From Tupaia tana (lineage: Eukaryota > Chordata > Mammalia > Scandentia > Tupaiidae), in NCBI GenBank assembly GCA_026018925.1, contig JAKSZU010000012.1:42571218-42635217 (forward strand): 64,000 nt of DNA, in the 5' to 3' direction. Both the position numbers and the translations under genes were made by a program. Numbering within the stretch: the stretch's first letter is position 1; every line of letters begins with the position of its first letter. Below the pieces are notes generated by a model. That model saw nothing but the letters and a program-made list of their open reading frames with translations, made no database searches and had not been told where the DNA came from. This document shows positions 1 to 11,450 of this stretch, in pieces.

Positions 1-233
1 AGGTGACAGAGCACAGGTTCTGACCATTTGAGGAACCGGAGACGAGGCCCCACCCAAGAAGGCCATGCAGCTCCCTGACTCCCAGCACTGCTCTCTCTCC
101 TGTAAGAGTCCCCAAGTGAGCAGCCAGCCAGGGATCCGTGGGAAGACCCAGAACACAGGCAGTCCTGGGTGCCCTCCTGAGAGGGAAGGAAGGAGGAGAC
201 AGTCCCTGGTGCTGAGGACCTGGCAGGTCTCAC

Positions 234-2072
234 CCGGAACAGCTCCTCTTCCAGCTGCAGGGCCTTAGTCTTAAGTTCCATCAGCGCTTCCTCCTTGCTG
301 GTCGCTGCCGCCTGCAGCTCAGCTTCCAGCCGCTGCTCCAGGCCCTGATACCTGCCAGAAGAAGCCTTGGCACCCAGGCCCACTGTCCCTGCATCCATCC
401 CGCCTGCCTCTCTGCCCCCAGGTGCCACTCCCACCTCTGGTGCTGGCTCTCCTGCTCCCGCAGAAACTCCTGGCGTTCCCGAGCCGCCAGGTCCAGTTCA
501 TGCTGCAGATGCTCCAGCCTGGAGCCCAGCTCCTGGCCCCGCACCATGGCCTTCTCCAGCTCCTGAAGGCAGACAGAGTGGGCTCAGGGAGGGAGGGCTA
601 GACCTGCCCCCTCCCCAGGGGTCAGGAGGCAGGAGGCTAGAGGGAGGTCCGAGTTAGGACATCCGGCTTTCTGTCCTTGCTCAGCCTCCCAGGCCAATAT
701 CTTTCATCCGTTGGGCCTCTACGCCTCTATCTATAACGTGGAAGCTTTGGGGCCAGGCAGATGGCATAATGGTTATATCACTGGACTCCCACATAGTTGA
801 TGGCAGTTCAAGTCCCAGACCCAGCAGCTTAAAACTCACACTGGGCGTGTGTTTGTGTGTGCATGTGTGCCCCCAAAAATCCCAACAGGAGAATGAAGAA
901 GGGATTGCTGCATGGCCAACCCCACTTGGGGGTGATTTCTCGCTTTCTGTCTCTCTGTCTCTGTCTCTCCAGCGAGCACACACACCCTATAGCAAAAATC
1001 TCTCAAAAAAAAAAAAAAAAAAGAAAAGACAGCTCTGCAGAGAAAACATGGAAGAGCTGGAGCTCGTAAGCCTGGCAAGGGCTGAGGGAAGCCCCTGGCT
1101 AGAGACAGAGACAGGATCTGGGCAAGTGACTTCACCTCTCTAAGCCCGCGGTTCCTGTGAACAGCGAGAGGTGGACGTGCCCTACGGCCCACCATGCTGG
1201 CCATGTGAGGATAAGAGGGCCTCAGCAAAGGCCTGTATGGGGACTGTCCTTGGCCACAAGGGGCCAGCCACAGAGGCCTAGAGGGACAGGAACTTGGAGA
1301 TCAGCAGGCCTAACCACAGTGGGGGCTGGGGGGTGGGCCAGGATGCTGGTGGCGGTTGGGTCACACCATTTTAGAAGGGGGTGGGAGGCGCATGCTGTCC
1401 TGTGGGGCTCAGAGGAGGAAGGTCAAACCATTCCAACGTACAGGGGGCCCTGGCAGGATAAAGCCAAGGGAGGTATACTCTGCCCAGCCACCTGCCAGAT
1501 CCTGCCTTTAGAAACCAAGCCTACAGGGACCAGCAGTTAGTGTAATGGCTATGTCGCTGGACTCCCATGTAGTCGACCGCGGTTCGCGTCCCAGACCCGG
1601 TAGCTTAAAACTCACGCCGGGCGCGTGTGCGTGCGTGCCCAAGATCCCAAGAGGAGAATGGAGGAGAAAGGATTGCGGCATGGCCATCCCCCCTGGGGGG
1701 TGATTTCTCGCTTTCTGTCTCTCTGTCTCTCTCTGTCTGTCTGACAAGCGCATGCACCCTATAAAAAAAAAAAAAGAAAAAGAAACCAAGCCTACAGGGG
1801 CCAGCAGGGAGCATAATGGCTACGTCACTGAATTCCCAAATAGTCGACTGCGGTTCAAGTCCTGGACCCAGTGGCTTGAAACTCACACCAGGCAAGCATG
1901 TGTGCATGCTCAAAAATCCCAAAAGGACCATGAAGGAGAAGGGACTGCAGCATAACCATCCACCCTAGGGAGTGATTTCTCACTTTCTGTCTCTCTGTCT
2001 CTCTGTCTCTAGGGTAAGCACACTTGCCTTATAGAAAAACTCTCTCTAAAAAAAGAAAGAGAAAGAAAGAAA

Positions 2073-2105
<33 letters not shown>

Positions 2106-5100
2106 AGGAAAGAAGGAAAGAAGGAAAGAAGGAAAGAAGGAAAGAAGGAAAGAAGGAAAGAAGAAAGAAGGAAAGAAGGAAAGAAAGAGAAAGAAAGAAA
2201 GAAAAAGAAACCAAGCCTACAGGGGCCGGCAGGTGGCGTAGTAGTTAATAGTCTGGACTCTCATGTGGTCAGCTACAGTTCAATTCCGGGACTCAAGGCT
2301 TGAAACTCATGCTGGGCGTGTGTGCATACATGCCCAGAATCTCAAGAGGAGAAGGGATTGCAGCCTGGCCATCTCCCCCAGGGTAGAGAGTGATCTCTTG
2401 CTTTCTGTCTTTCTGTCTCTCTGGAGAGCACACTCACCTTATGGCAAAAAATCTCTCTACGAGAAAAGAGAAAAAAGAAAAGAGAAAAAGAGAAGAGAAG
2501 AGAAGAGAAGAGAAGAGAAGAGGAGGGGAGGGGAGGGGAGGGGAGGGGAGGGGAGGGGAGGGGAGGGGAGGGGAGGGGGGGAGGGGAGAGGAGAAAAGCC
2601 TACAGCCTGTGGTGCTGAGGATCTTCCTGAGTGAATAACCCTACCTGGGCCTTGCCCCTAGGGCACTGTACTTTCTGACATCCTGGGGCATGGCCTCACT
2701 AAAAAAAACTTGGGGCCAGCAGGTGACATAGTGGCTAAAGGTGCTGGTTTCCCATGTGGCTGATGTGGCTCGAGTCCTGGACCTGGTAGCTTTCTTTCTC
2801 ACTTTCTCTTTCTCTTTTTCTCTGTCTCTGTCTGGTCAAATTGAAAAATAATAACAAATGGAATTAAGTAAGTAAATAAATAATTACATCTTTTTTTTTT
2901 AAAGAAGCTACAAATCCCATGAGGCACCGCTGCCTGACTGACCAGCAGTCCCGAGCACTGGGGGTAGGAAGAACGGTGGGACAGGTGAGGGCAGACATGA
3001 GCCCAGCCCAGACCCGGGTCCCATCCACTGAGCCCCGGAGGTGTCCACGTTCATGTGGTCAGCCCCAGGGACTCCCCATTTCCTGACCTCCCCAGGGCTT
3101 CCTCCTTCGCCACACCCAGGTAGCACCAGGAACTGCTCTGACCAGGAAATCTCACAAAATTCCCCTTCATCCCCAGCCTCGCACCCTCTCGGTCCTCTGC
3201 GCCAGCTCTTCCAGCCTGCCAGCCCTGCCCTCACCCTCACGGCCCTCTTACTGCCCTCCTCCTCCCTGCAGTAAGCCGTGCTCGGTGCCAGGCGCTACCC
3301 CAGCTCTCTACGCTCACCATCTTACAGGAACCTGTGAAGCAGCTACGGGCGAGGAAACCGAGACTCAGAGAGATGAAGTAACGTGCCCAAGCCACGCAGC
3401 TGAAAAGTAGGGGGTCTGAGACAGTACCCAGGTCGTCCCAATCACACCCTGCTGGGGTCTACTCAGCAGGGTGTGATTGGGACGGGGTCTCACATGCTCC
3501 GACCTCCTTAAAGCCAGGCCTGTCCTGCACAAAGCCTAACCCCAGGTCAACCCCAGTCCTCACCCTCATGAAGGGCAAGGAATTTCCTCGCCCTTTTACT
3601 GAGCAAATTACTCTTCCTCTCTGAGTTTCGGCCTCCTCATCTGTACACATGGGGTGGAACCGAAGACTGTGTTCAAGCCGGAAGAGTCGTCGATCCCTCA
3701 CCCGGGCACACTTCCACCCCAGCCCTGGGACCCCTCCTGTTGCCTCATCGTATCCTCGGCTTCCCCTGAGGTGCCTCTTTACACGTGGCCTTTACCACTT
3801 TACTCACCGTAAACCCTGCACGGCTCCCCATTCCCTCACAAAAAGAGCCCGAACTCCTCCCTTAGCTTGGAAGGAAGCCTCAGCCCTGCACAGCGGAACC
3901 CCACTTACTCAGTTCTCAGGCTCACCTCTCTGTACCCCACTTCACACGCCACACAGTTCTCTCCCAGCCCTCCAAACTCATGCCTGGGCCTGCCATTCTC
4001 TCTCCTCCTCCAGGAAGCCTTCCCTGACATGCCCCAGCATGAATCGAAGGTATTTCCTGGACCTCTGCCTCCCAGAGCTCCCTGAACTGCCCTGCCTCCA
4101 CTCAGGCATGGCTACCTGGTCACCACTGTGAGCCTGGTAGAGGGCCTGGCACCAGAGATGCCCGTAAACATGCTTGAGTGAATGAATCCGTGTTCTCAAG
4201 CCCCCTCTCCCCTCCATCTCTGTCCCTGTCCCAGCCAGCCTCACCTGCCACCTACACCACTGCCACCTACACCACTGCCACTGCCTCCTGATGGCCTCAG
4301 GCTCCCCCGCCTGCCAAGGGGATCCTCCTCAAACCCATCCCCACACAGGTCTGCTCACGCCCTTCGGTGACCTTCCCTGACTATGGGTGGAGTGCCAACA
4401 CTGTCAAAGGTGGCCCCCACACCCCAACTCCTCCTGGACCCCCGAGCATCTTCGATGCTTTGCAGTCTTTTTAGGGTCCAGCTGGTGGCACAGGAGTAAC
4501 GCAACGCACTGTGAGGTTGGACCCATGGGAAAGGTCCCAGGTTTGTGTCCTGAGGCCTCTCTGTGCATATCAAGCACATGCACGCATGCCCACGCCCCAC
4601 GCCAGCTGAGACCCCGTAGATCTCAGCGTGAAGACCTGTTAGGGCGCCTCTCCCTGGTTCTTGCTCTTGTGCCCTCTTGTTCTCTGTCTCTCATGAGCAG
4701 TAAATAATCTTAGTCACTCCTCCCTGAAGGCTCGTCGCCCCCATAGGCATCAGGCCCCCCTACCACAAGCTCCTACAATATTTTACTCTTTGTGTGTTTT
4801 TTTTTTAAACTATTTTCTTTCTTTTAAAATTTTGTTATAGGGTATATGCGCTCACCAGAGAGAGAGAAATCCCTCCCCAGTGGGGAGGCCACACTCCAAT
4901 CCCTTCTCCATTCTCTTCTCTGGAATTTGGGCATGCACACACATATGCCTGGGATGTTTTTTAAGCTGCTAGGTCTGGGACTCGAACCACTCAGTCAGAC
5001 ATGTGGGATCCAGCCACCTCAACCATACTACCTGACTGGTCCACCCTTTACCTTTTTTTTTTGTTGTTTGTTTGTTTGGTTTTTGCCATAGGTTACATAC

Positions 5101-8100
5101 AGTCACTGTAGACAGAGATTGGAAAAGAGAGACTTCACCCCCCAGAGGGGTCAGTCATGCCATCCTTCTCCATTTTCCTCTTGGGATTTTTGGCATACAT
5201 ACACCTGTACTCAATATGATTTTCAAACTGCTGGGTCCAGAACTCGAACCATGGTCAGCTATGTGAGGATCCAGCACTTTAACCACCATGCCGCCTGCTG
5301 GCCCCACCCTTTACTGTTGATAACTACGTCTTGATCATTTACAACATGCTCTTGCCCAGCATGAAGCAGATTATTCCATTATCTCCCTCAGTCTTCCGAA
5401 AGACCCACGGAGGCAGCAAAGGGAGGCATGGGATGGAAGTGAGGAACCCGGGCCTTGCCGGGCTGGCCCCTCCCACAGCCCACCCCACACGGCCCGCCGC
5501 CCAGGCCCGGCACATAGACTTGGTCTTTCTATCTCCTGTCCCAGCTCAGTGCTGGGCACTCCACGGTTATCGATGGAATCAATAACCCAAGCCCGGGCAT
5601 CTGGCCTGGAACCCCATTTCCCAGTCCCGGTTGTAACCCCGACATACCTCCCTGAGGGCTTGCCTCTCCTGCCGCTCCCTCTCAGCCTCCTCCTGGTGGC
5701 GGCGGCCCTCGCTCTCCAGCGCCTGGATCCGTTCTTCTGCAGCCTCAGCCCGAGCCCGCAGCCGAGGCCCCTCGCGCTCCCACTGCCTCCGCTCTCTGCC
5801 TGCTGCAGCCAGTGCCTCTGCCAGCGCCTCCCGCTCCTGCGCTGCGGCTTCCAGCTCCCTGCCAGCTGCCTCCATGGCCTCCCGCAACCGGGCCTGCTCC
5901 TGAGCTTGGGCCTCTGCCTCCTGGTGGGCCTCAGCCTCGGCCCTCTGTGCTTGGGCCAGCTCCTTGGAGAGGCGGGCAGCCTCCATGCCTCGGGCCTCCA
6001 ACCTTCGGGTCTGGGCCTCTAGCTCAGCTCCAAGGGCCTCAGCCTCTCTCCTCAGCCTTGCCACCTCCTCCCTGAGGGCCTCCTGCTCTGGAATACTATT
6101 GGCCAGGATCTCCCCTGGGATCAGCCCCTCCCCAGCCTGGGCCTCAGGAACCCCTTCAGAACTCTGCTGTGGTTTTGGCTGGGCTGGTTCCCCGACCACC
6201 CTCTCCAGCCTCTGCTCATGCTCTCTGGCCTCTGTTTGTCCTTTAGACTGGTCCAGCCCCTGGCCTGGGGCCTCCTGCTCCTCCAGCTGTACACGGAGGC
6301 AGAGACTGACCTCTGAGGGTCCTGGCTTGTGCTCAGGACCCTCCTGTCTCAGCCCCAATGCCCCTTGGGGAACCCCTCTCTCCCCAGTCTCTCCTCCCAG
6401 CAGCTGCTGGGCCTGTGTTTTGATCTCCAGGCCCTGAGGTGAGGCGGGGGTCTGGAGAGGGGCTCTATGGCCAGCTTTCTCCAGGGATCTGTGCGTGTCC
6501 ACAACAGGGTCTGACTCTCCAGGAGTCAAGTCTGAGGTCTGAGGAGCTGTGGCAGCTGCCTGGAGGGGTGTCTCTAGCACCTTCGTGTCTGAATCAAATG
6601 CCTGGGGATACTCATCCGACCCTTTAGGGGCTGAGTCTGATCCCACAGGGGCCAGGTCCAAGGCCTGGGGGCTCTTGTCCCCAACCGGGGGAACCAAGTC
6701 CTGGGGGTTGCGGTCTGAAATCAGGTGGGGAGCCTCCACCGTCACTGGAAGAATGGAGTCCTCGCTCTGCTCCTCCAGCAGGGGGCGCTGAGGGCATATG
6801 AAAAGGCCAGTCAGGTTCCAGAAAGGACTCCGGAGGAACCTGCTAGGACCGTGGGGAGAGGGGCCTCACCTGGCCACCTGGCGGCCCCTGCAGCTCCTGA
6901 AGGAGGCCTCGGAGCTCCTGATTCTCCCGCTCAAGGATCCGCAGACGCCCAGCCTCTGCCTCCCTCACCTCGTCTTGCAGCGAAGGGGCTGCACCAGGTA
7001 AGGGTGCTGGGGATGTGAAATGGGGTCAGGACCCCTCCTACACTCCCTGGCTCCCCACAGACACCCCACAGAAAGGGAGAAGGGGGTGAGGTCAGAAGCC
7101 CTCCCAGTGATAATAGCAGGAGAACCCAGGCAGCCCCTACCCCAGTTCCTCCAATGGGACCCCTCTCACCCTCCCCAGGGGAGCCCGGGGGTGGCTCCAG
7201 GCTCCGCTGAAGCTCCAGCTCCAGCTCCACATTCTCCTCCACCAGCTGGTCCACCTGATGCCGCAGGGAGTCCAGCTCCTGCAGGGCAGAGGGCTGGCTC
7301 AGGCAGACCTTCCCCACCATGGCCAGGCCAGGGAAGGCCATTACCAAGAGCAGAGGTCACGGGAATCACCAGGGAGCCCTGGGGTCCATTGAGTTCACTG
7401 GGGATTGGGCTGGTCAACCCAGCTGGGCTCACGCTGGTGACCTCACCGCATGGGCCTCTCCCAGCCGTGTCCGCAGCAGCAGGTTCTCGCGCTGGGTCTC
7501 ATGCAGCCTAGCACAGCGCTCCCGGGCAGCCTCCAGCTGCTCTTCCAGCAGAGCCTTGGAGGCTTCTAGAGCCCCAGAGAGCACCCGCTCCTCCTGGTGG
7601 GAGAGCAAGGGCGATCAGTGGTGCAAGGCAGCCCTCATGCACACCAGGGCCTGGGGGTCCCATACCTCTTCTCGGGGCCTGCCCCAGACCCTGCCCCCCC
7701 ACCACCAATGAAGCCCTGCCACTCTCAAAGCCCCACCTCTCCACTCCATCTGTCCCTCCCCAGGGTCTCTCCAGGTACCGCTACCCTTGACCTGGCCCCG
7801 CCCTTCTGTGCAGGCCCCGCCCTCCTCCCCAAGTCCAGCCTTCCAAAGCTGGATCCCTCCAGGACCTACTCATCTGTCTCTCCTAGCTGAAGTCTGTCTG
7901 CAGACACACCGACCGGGCCCTAGACCCCACCCTCCTCTCTCAGAGCTACCCTTACACAACCTCCTCCTCCCTCTCTCAGCCTCAAGCTCCAGAAGGCCTT
8001 TCCCAGACACCACCTCCCTGTGTTCGCCCTCATCCATTTCTCCTAGCCGCCATTGTTCCCCAGTGAAACCTGACATTCACCTCAGGCCCAAGCTCACCTC

Positions 8101-10441
8101 CTCTCCTGGCCCATCCCCTCCCTGCATGCCCCTCCTCAGCCCGGCCTTCCACCTCACCTCCAGCTGGCCCTTGCAGGCCTCGGCTGCCTGCAGCCGCTCT
8201 CGGCAGCGCCGCAGGTCCTCCTGCAGGCGGGGCAGGCGACCGGCTCGCTCTCGCAACGACTCTGCCTCCTCCCGGTACAACTCAGCACGCTTGGCCTGTC
8301 CTGACAGCACCTGGGCCTGGGCCGAGATGGTAGAGTTGAGAATGGCCATCTGGGGACCAGTGGGGTCAGGAACAGAATGACCCGCTGGCGGAATGGGCGG
8401 GTGGTATGGGGGTGAGGGAATGCAGCTCGGTGATCTAAGCGCACCTCCTGGCGGAGCCTTCGAATTTCAGCCTCCAAGCCCTGCACCTCTGCCTGGGAGT
8501 CTAACAGCAGTTCGGCCTTCTCTTCCCTGGAGAGACAGGGCTGTGGAAGGGGTCCTGGGGCACCACCACCCTCATCCCTTCCAGACCTGACCCTTGCCGT
8601 ACCCACTAGGGCTGGGACCCCATCCCTGACCTGCCCTCTCCCTCAGTTCCCATTCCCAGGTGGCATGTACTCACAGCTCCTGCCGCAGGCGCCGCAGCTG
8701 GGCCTTGGCATTGGCTAGCTGCAGGGCCAGATGGTGTGAGGGACCCTCCAATGGAGCCCTAGCGGGAGCCTCAGACACCAGGGGCAAGGAGGCTGCCTCT
8801 CTTTCCAGCAGCAGTTCTGCCAGCCTCTGAGAGAGGTCAAGGGCCAAGGGTCAGGAGCAACCCATCCAGGGCCTCCCCACATCAGCCCCTAACCCCCAGA
8901 GTGATCTGGTTTCGACTGTCCTGCTGGATTCTAGACCCTGGATCCCACACTCCCACCTCCCACACACATCTGGGTCCCGTGGTCCTCAACATGGGCCCAC
9001 GATGCCCCTGCCACCCCCTACCTGGGCTCCCAGGTCACGCTCCTGTGCCAGTCTCGACAGCATCCCCATCAGGCTCCGGGACAGCATCTCCAGCTCCAGA
9101 GGTGCCAGTTCCCCAGGCTCTGGCCCGGACAGTGCCAGCACCACACCGGCTCCAGGCTGGGTCACCTGGGGGTGCAGGCAGGTTCAGTGTAAGCGGAGTG
9201 GCAAGGGTGTCCCAGGGAGCCGTGCCAGTCTGAGGCTGTCGACCACCTTAGTACCTCCTGGATGGCAGAAGCCAGCTCGCTCTGCACTTCAAGGCTGAGG
9301 CCCTGGATGTGGCGAATGAAGAGTTCCCGGTGCTCACACTGCGGGGACACAGAAGGTGCAAGCTGGAGCAGGGTCCCTCCTCTGCAGCCAAAACTCAGCC
9401 CGCCCGCCCCCCACCGCACCTGCACCGATGCCCCCAACAACAGCCGCAGGATGCCTTCCAGCTCCTCCACAGCCTCCTCTACAGGGAACAAGCCACAAGG
9501 GGTTAACGGGTGTGGGGTGCAGGGATAGACAGGAGCTCGTGGTGGGGAACAGCACCTGAGAGGGGGTCAAACCCCAGTGTCTGGAGGTCCGGGGGTGGTG
9601 ACAGGATCAGCAGCTGCAGCTCCTCCTGAAGGTAGAGTGGGCCAAAATGAGAGGGGCCTACCCACAGGGGGGTCCCGTCTCGGCCTCCCCTCCAGACTCT
9701 CACCTGGTAGAAGTCCCTCAGTCGGCCCCACAGGTGGCTCAGGTTGCAGACTCGCTGGGCTGCGGGCCCATCCTGGCCCCTCGCCATTCGAGGTCCCCCT
9801 CTGGAACTGGGGGCACTGTGGGCACAGGGGGCCATGGGTGGGAGGAGGAATGGAGGACCCACCTCCCTCCAGGGAGGCTCCACCCACCGCCCTCAGCTCC
9901 TCCTGGAGCTTGTTGGCAACTCCCCTCCGATGCCTTCACTACCATGACCACACCCCTGTGCCCCTTACATGATGCCCAGCACCCGCAGGAGCAGGGCCCC
10001 ATCGCTGAGACTCAGGAACCTCTTTTCCGGGCAAAGGGGCCCCTCTTCCTCCTCGTCCTCCTCTTCTTCCTCCAGCTCCTCCACCTCCCCCACCAGCCCA
10101 GCCAGTCCCAGCGCCTGTGGGGGCATGGAGAGGAGTCAGCTGGACCCGGTGGGGGCCCCCAGCAGTAGAGCAAATCCCGAACCCTCTGACCTGCCCCAAT
10201 GAGCTCAAGCGCTGCTCCTCACCAACCCCCTGAATGCCTCTGGGCCCTCCCCCCTCCTCACAACCCACAGGGAGCCCACCCCCCACTGGCGCTGCTCCAC
10301 CCCATTCTCCTCCCCCCAACCAAACAGCCTGAGGCTACTGTTTGCTGACCCTCCCAGCCCAGCTCCCAGCAGCCCCCTCACCCAGCTGGCCAGGCTCCCA
10401 CTCAGGAAGTCCCTGAGTCTGGGCCCCTTGCCCCCCTCCAT
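234..10441 (-). CDS. CCDC88B: CCDC88B, coiled-coil HOOK-family protein (5' part, runs off left edge)
   Basis: Sixteen coding exons join in phase to about 949 codons: 10382-10441 (start MEGGKGPRLRDF), 9969-10114, 9704-9815, 9556-9625, 9420-9478, 9255-9338, 9022-9165, 8675-8826, 8445-8526, 8158-8316, 7447-7593, 7170-7278, 6870-7006, 5648-6787, 435-562, 234-351. All have GT..AG borders. The protein starts with a HOOK-type domain (roughly residues 1-170, interrupted by an acidic Glu-rich run in exon 2), followed by long heptad-rich coiled coil (e.g. RLRQELEEKAELLLD). The 380-codon exon 5648-6787 holds a Pro/Asp-rich, probably unstructured part and then coiled coil. Human CCDC88B is about 1476 residues, so the C-terminal third lies left of base 1. 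The family links cargo or signalling proteins to the cytoskeleton. CCDC88B is known as an immune-cell protein affecting T-cell activation and has been reported to bind GRP78 and DOCK8. Identity is certain; single acceptor choices (exons ending at 8316 and 7006) were settled by similarity to the human protein. Confidence 0.95.
749..1022 (+). repeat. SINE-A copy
   Basis: tRNA-like head (GGCATAATGGTTATATCACTGG, B box GTTCAAGTCCC), CT-rich block, CCCTATAGCAAAAATCTCTC end and A tail of about 18. Lies in the big CCDC88B intron. Confidence 0.85.
1526..1783 (+). repeat. SINE-A copy, first of a same-site cluster
   Basis: Full-length copy flanked by the 17-bp duplicate GAAACCAAGCCTACAGG (1511-1527 and 1782-1798). 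The same 17-mer recurs after the next SINE. Confidence 0.9.
1798..2053 (+). repeat. SINE-A copy, second of a same-site cluster
   Basis: Diverged copy with 5' flank 1782-1798. Its A-rich tail has grown into the GAAA/GGAA microsatellite that follows, after which the 17-mer target reappears at 2207-2223. Confidence 0.88.
2052..2206 (+). repeat. (GAAA)n/(GGAAA)n microsatellite
   Basis: Almost pure purine tract grown from the A tail of the SINE at 1798-2053. The strand bias gives long apparent ORFs of Lys/Arg or Ser/Phe that are not genes. Confidence 0.95.
2219..2463 (+). repeat. SINE-A copy, third of a same-site cluster
   Basis: Starts right after the third copy of the target 17-mer. It ends in a purine tail; a shortened target copy (GAAAAGCCTACAG, 2593-2605) follows the tail. 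Confidence 0.85.
2464..2592 (+). repeat. (GAGAA)n then (GGGGA)n purine tract
   Basis: The tail of the preceding SINE has expanded into AGAGAAG units (2490-2520) and then about a dozen GGGGA units (2521-2580). Runs of four G at regular spacing could form quadruplex or triplex DNA. Confidence 0.93.
2711..2890 (+). repeat. SINE-B copy
   Basis: Head GGGGCCAGCAGGTGACATAGTGGCTAAAGG, CT-rich block, TCTGGTCAAATTG and AT-rich tail. Confidence 0.8.
3281..3432 (+). repeat. MIR element
   Basis: Contains the MIR core signature GAGGAAACCGAGACTCAGAGAG followed by GAAGTAACGTGCCCAAGCCACGCAGCTG. Confidence 0.75.
3434..3484. repeat. Perfect 21-bp inverted repeat (hairpin)
   Basis: Left arm 3434-3454 and right arm 3464-3484 are exact reverse complements, separated by the 9-base loop GGGTCTACT. 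It sits at the end of a MIR in a CCDC88B intron. Perfect pairing in otherwise drifting DNA points to a recent event or to selection. Confidence 0.95.
3640..4195 (+). repeat. L2 LINE remnant (3' end)
   Basis: Shows the L2 3' pattern: GCCTTCCCTGACATGCCCC in the middle and a tail ending CTTGAGTGAATGAATCC, typical of this old mammalian LINE. Confidence 0.65.
4474..4716 (+). repeat. SINE-C copy
   Basis: Different tRNA-like head (GGTGGCACAGGAGTAACGC), CATGCACGCATGCCCACGCC in the middle, and end CTCTCATGAGCAGTAAATAAT. Related to the copies at 13480, 36826 and 46905. Confidence 0.6.
4830..5042 (-). repeat. SINE-A copy, diverged
   Basis: Reverse-strand copy: TTGTTATAGGGTATATGCGCTCACCAGAGAG reads as the SINE-A end, followed by the reversed head. 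Confidence 0.75.
5078..5307 (-). repeat. SINE-A copy, diverged
   Basis: Second reversed copy in tandem with the previous one; ends in the reversed head at GCCGCCTGCTGGCCCC. Confidence 0.75.
7594..8157 (-). other. CCDC88B: CCDC88B intron, no recognisable feature
   Basis: Pyrimidine-rich intron of 564 bp between two coiled-coil exons. No repeat, RNA gene or further exon is visible. Confidence 0.6.
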
Positions 10442-10720
10442 GCCAGGTCAGGGCGTCCGTCTCGCTCTGGCAGCTACACCTGCCCTGAAAGGAAGAGGAA
10501 GTCCCCAGGGGGTGGGGGGGGGATCCCAGGCCCAGCCACAGACACCCTGTGCAGCTTCCTCCTTCCGGGTTCAGGCCAGCCAGGGCACCCCCAGAGAACT
10601 GCCCCAGTCCCCACGGGCATCCTCCTACCACGTCTGGCAGGGCCGGCCTGGAGTGAGCAGAGGAAAGGTCCACGGTGCTCCTGGCTCAGTGGGCGATGAT
10701 GGGTGAGTACCTCACCTCTC
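10442..10720 (-). promoter_or_regulatory. CCDC88B: CCDC88B 5' flank
   Basis: Sequence directly upstream of the first ATG (10441, minus). It has no TATA box in a convincing position and only modest CpG content, as expected for a tissue-restricted gene. The exact transcription start cannot be read from the sequence. Confidence 0.4.
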
Positions 10721-11130
10721 TGGGCCTTCCTTTTCCAACTTGAAACTGGAGAGGGTGACCTCAGCCTCGCATCACCCTAGGCCTCTGAAGGAGCTCTGGG
10801 CCTTTCATGGCGAGGCCAGGCACCCACGTAGGCATCTTCTGATAGTCTAGGTTTCCTGACGGGGCCTCCTTCCCTTGCCCCTGATGTTTCTCAGACTTTT
10901 TCAAACCAACCCTCTAACCTGTGAAGCAGCCTCTCCCATAAAGCTTCCTCCGAACCCCTGAGGGAGTTGAGCACCCCTCCCCGATCCCACCCCACCCCAC
11001 ACTCTGCACACACTGGACTGAGACAAGGCCATGAGCAAGTGACCAAGTGACTGGCCAGGCCCCAGTTTCCCACCTGCAAAATAGACTCTGGCTTCAGGAG
11101 GAGACAGCACAGTGCCACGACCAGCTGCAC
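10721..11130. other. Intergenic sequence with a MIR fragment
   Basis: Upstream of CCDC88B. CCCAGTTTCCCACCTGCAAAATAGACTCTGG (about 11060-11095) looks like a reversed MIR end. Nothing else is recognised. Confidence 0.5.
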
Positions 11131-11450
11131 CTGTCTCGGAGGCCACTGCACCCAAGGCCTCTGTTCCTTCATTCGCTTGCCTACTCCACGCTGGACGCTG
11201 TGCCAGATGCCGGAGTGTAGTGACAAGCTACACACAGTCCCTGTCCCCGTGGGACAAACAGTACCCTGGGGAGACAGCTACCAAACAATTCACGCACTCG
11301 AATTGTAACATTGCAGCCACACCAGGTACTACGACAGGGAAGGGATTTACTTTAATGGGATGGCGGGAGGGCATCCCAGAGGAGGCATGAGATCAGGATG
11401 ACTGGGTTAACTAGGCAAAGCAGGGAGGGAGGAAAGGTATGCTGGGCAGC
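11131..11450. repeat. Old LINE-like remnant
   Basis: Resembles the old mammalian repeat that reads CATTCATTC..GTGCCAGGCACTGTGC..GATGGGAGGGCATCCCAGAGGAGG. Family assignment (L2 or a related LINE) is uncertain. Confidence 0.4.

Larger units (their letters stand above)
563..5647 (-). other. CCDC88B: CCDC88B large intron (about 5 kb)
   Basis: No exon is present between the exon ending ERQALRE (5648) and the one starting ELEKAMVRG (562). The human protein runs straight from one to the other, so this is one intron. It holds SINEs, a MIR, an L2 and purine-rich microsatellites listed separately. Bases 1023-1510, 2891-3280 and 4200-4470 show nothing I can identify. Confidence 0.8.

Noticed and set aside
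2024..2248. Lys/Arg-rich open frame of 74 codons (and its Ser/Phe-rich reverse)
   Set aside because: Pure product of the GAAA microsatellite; no start context or homology.
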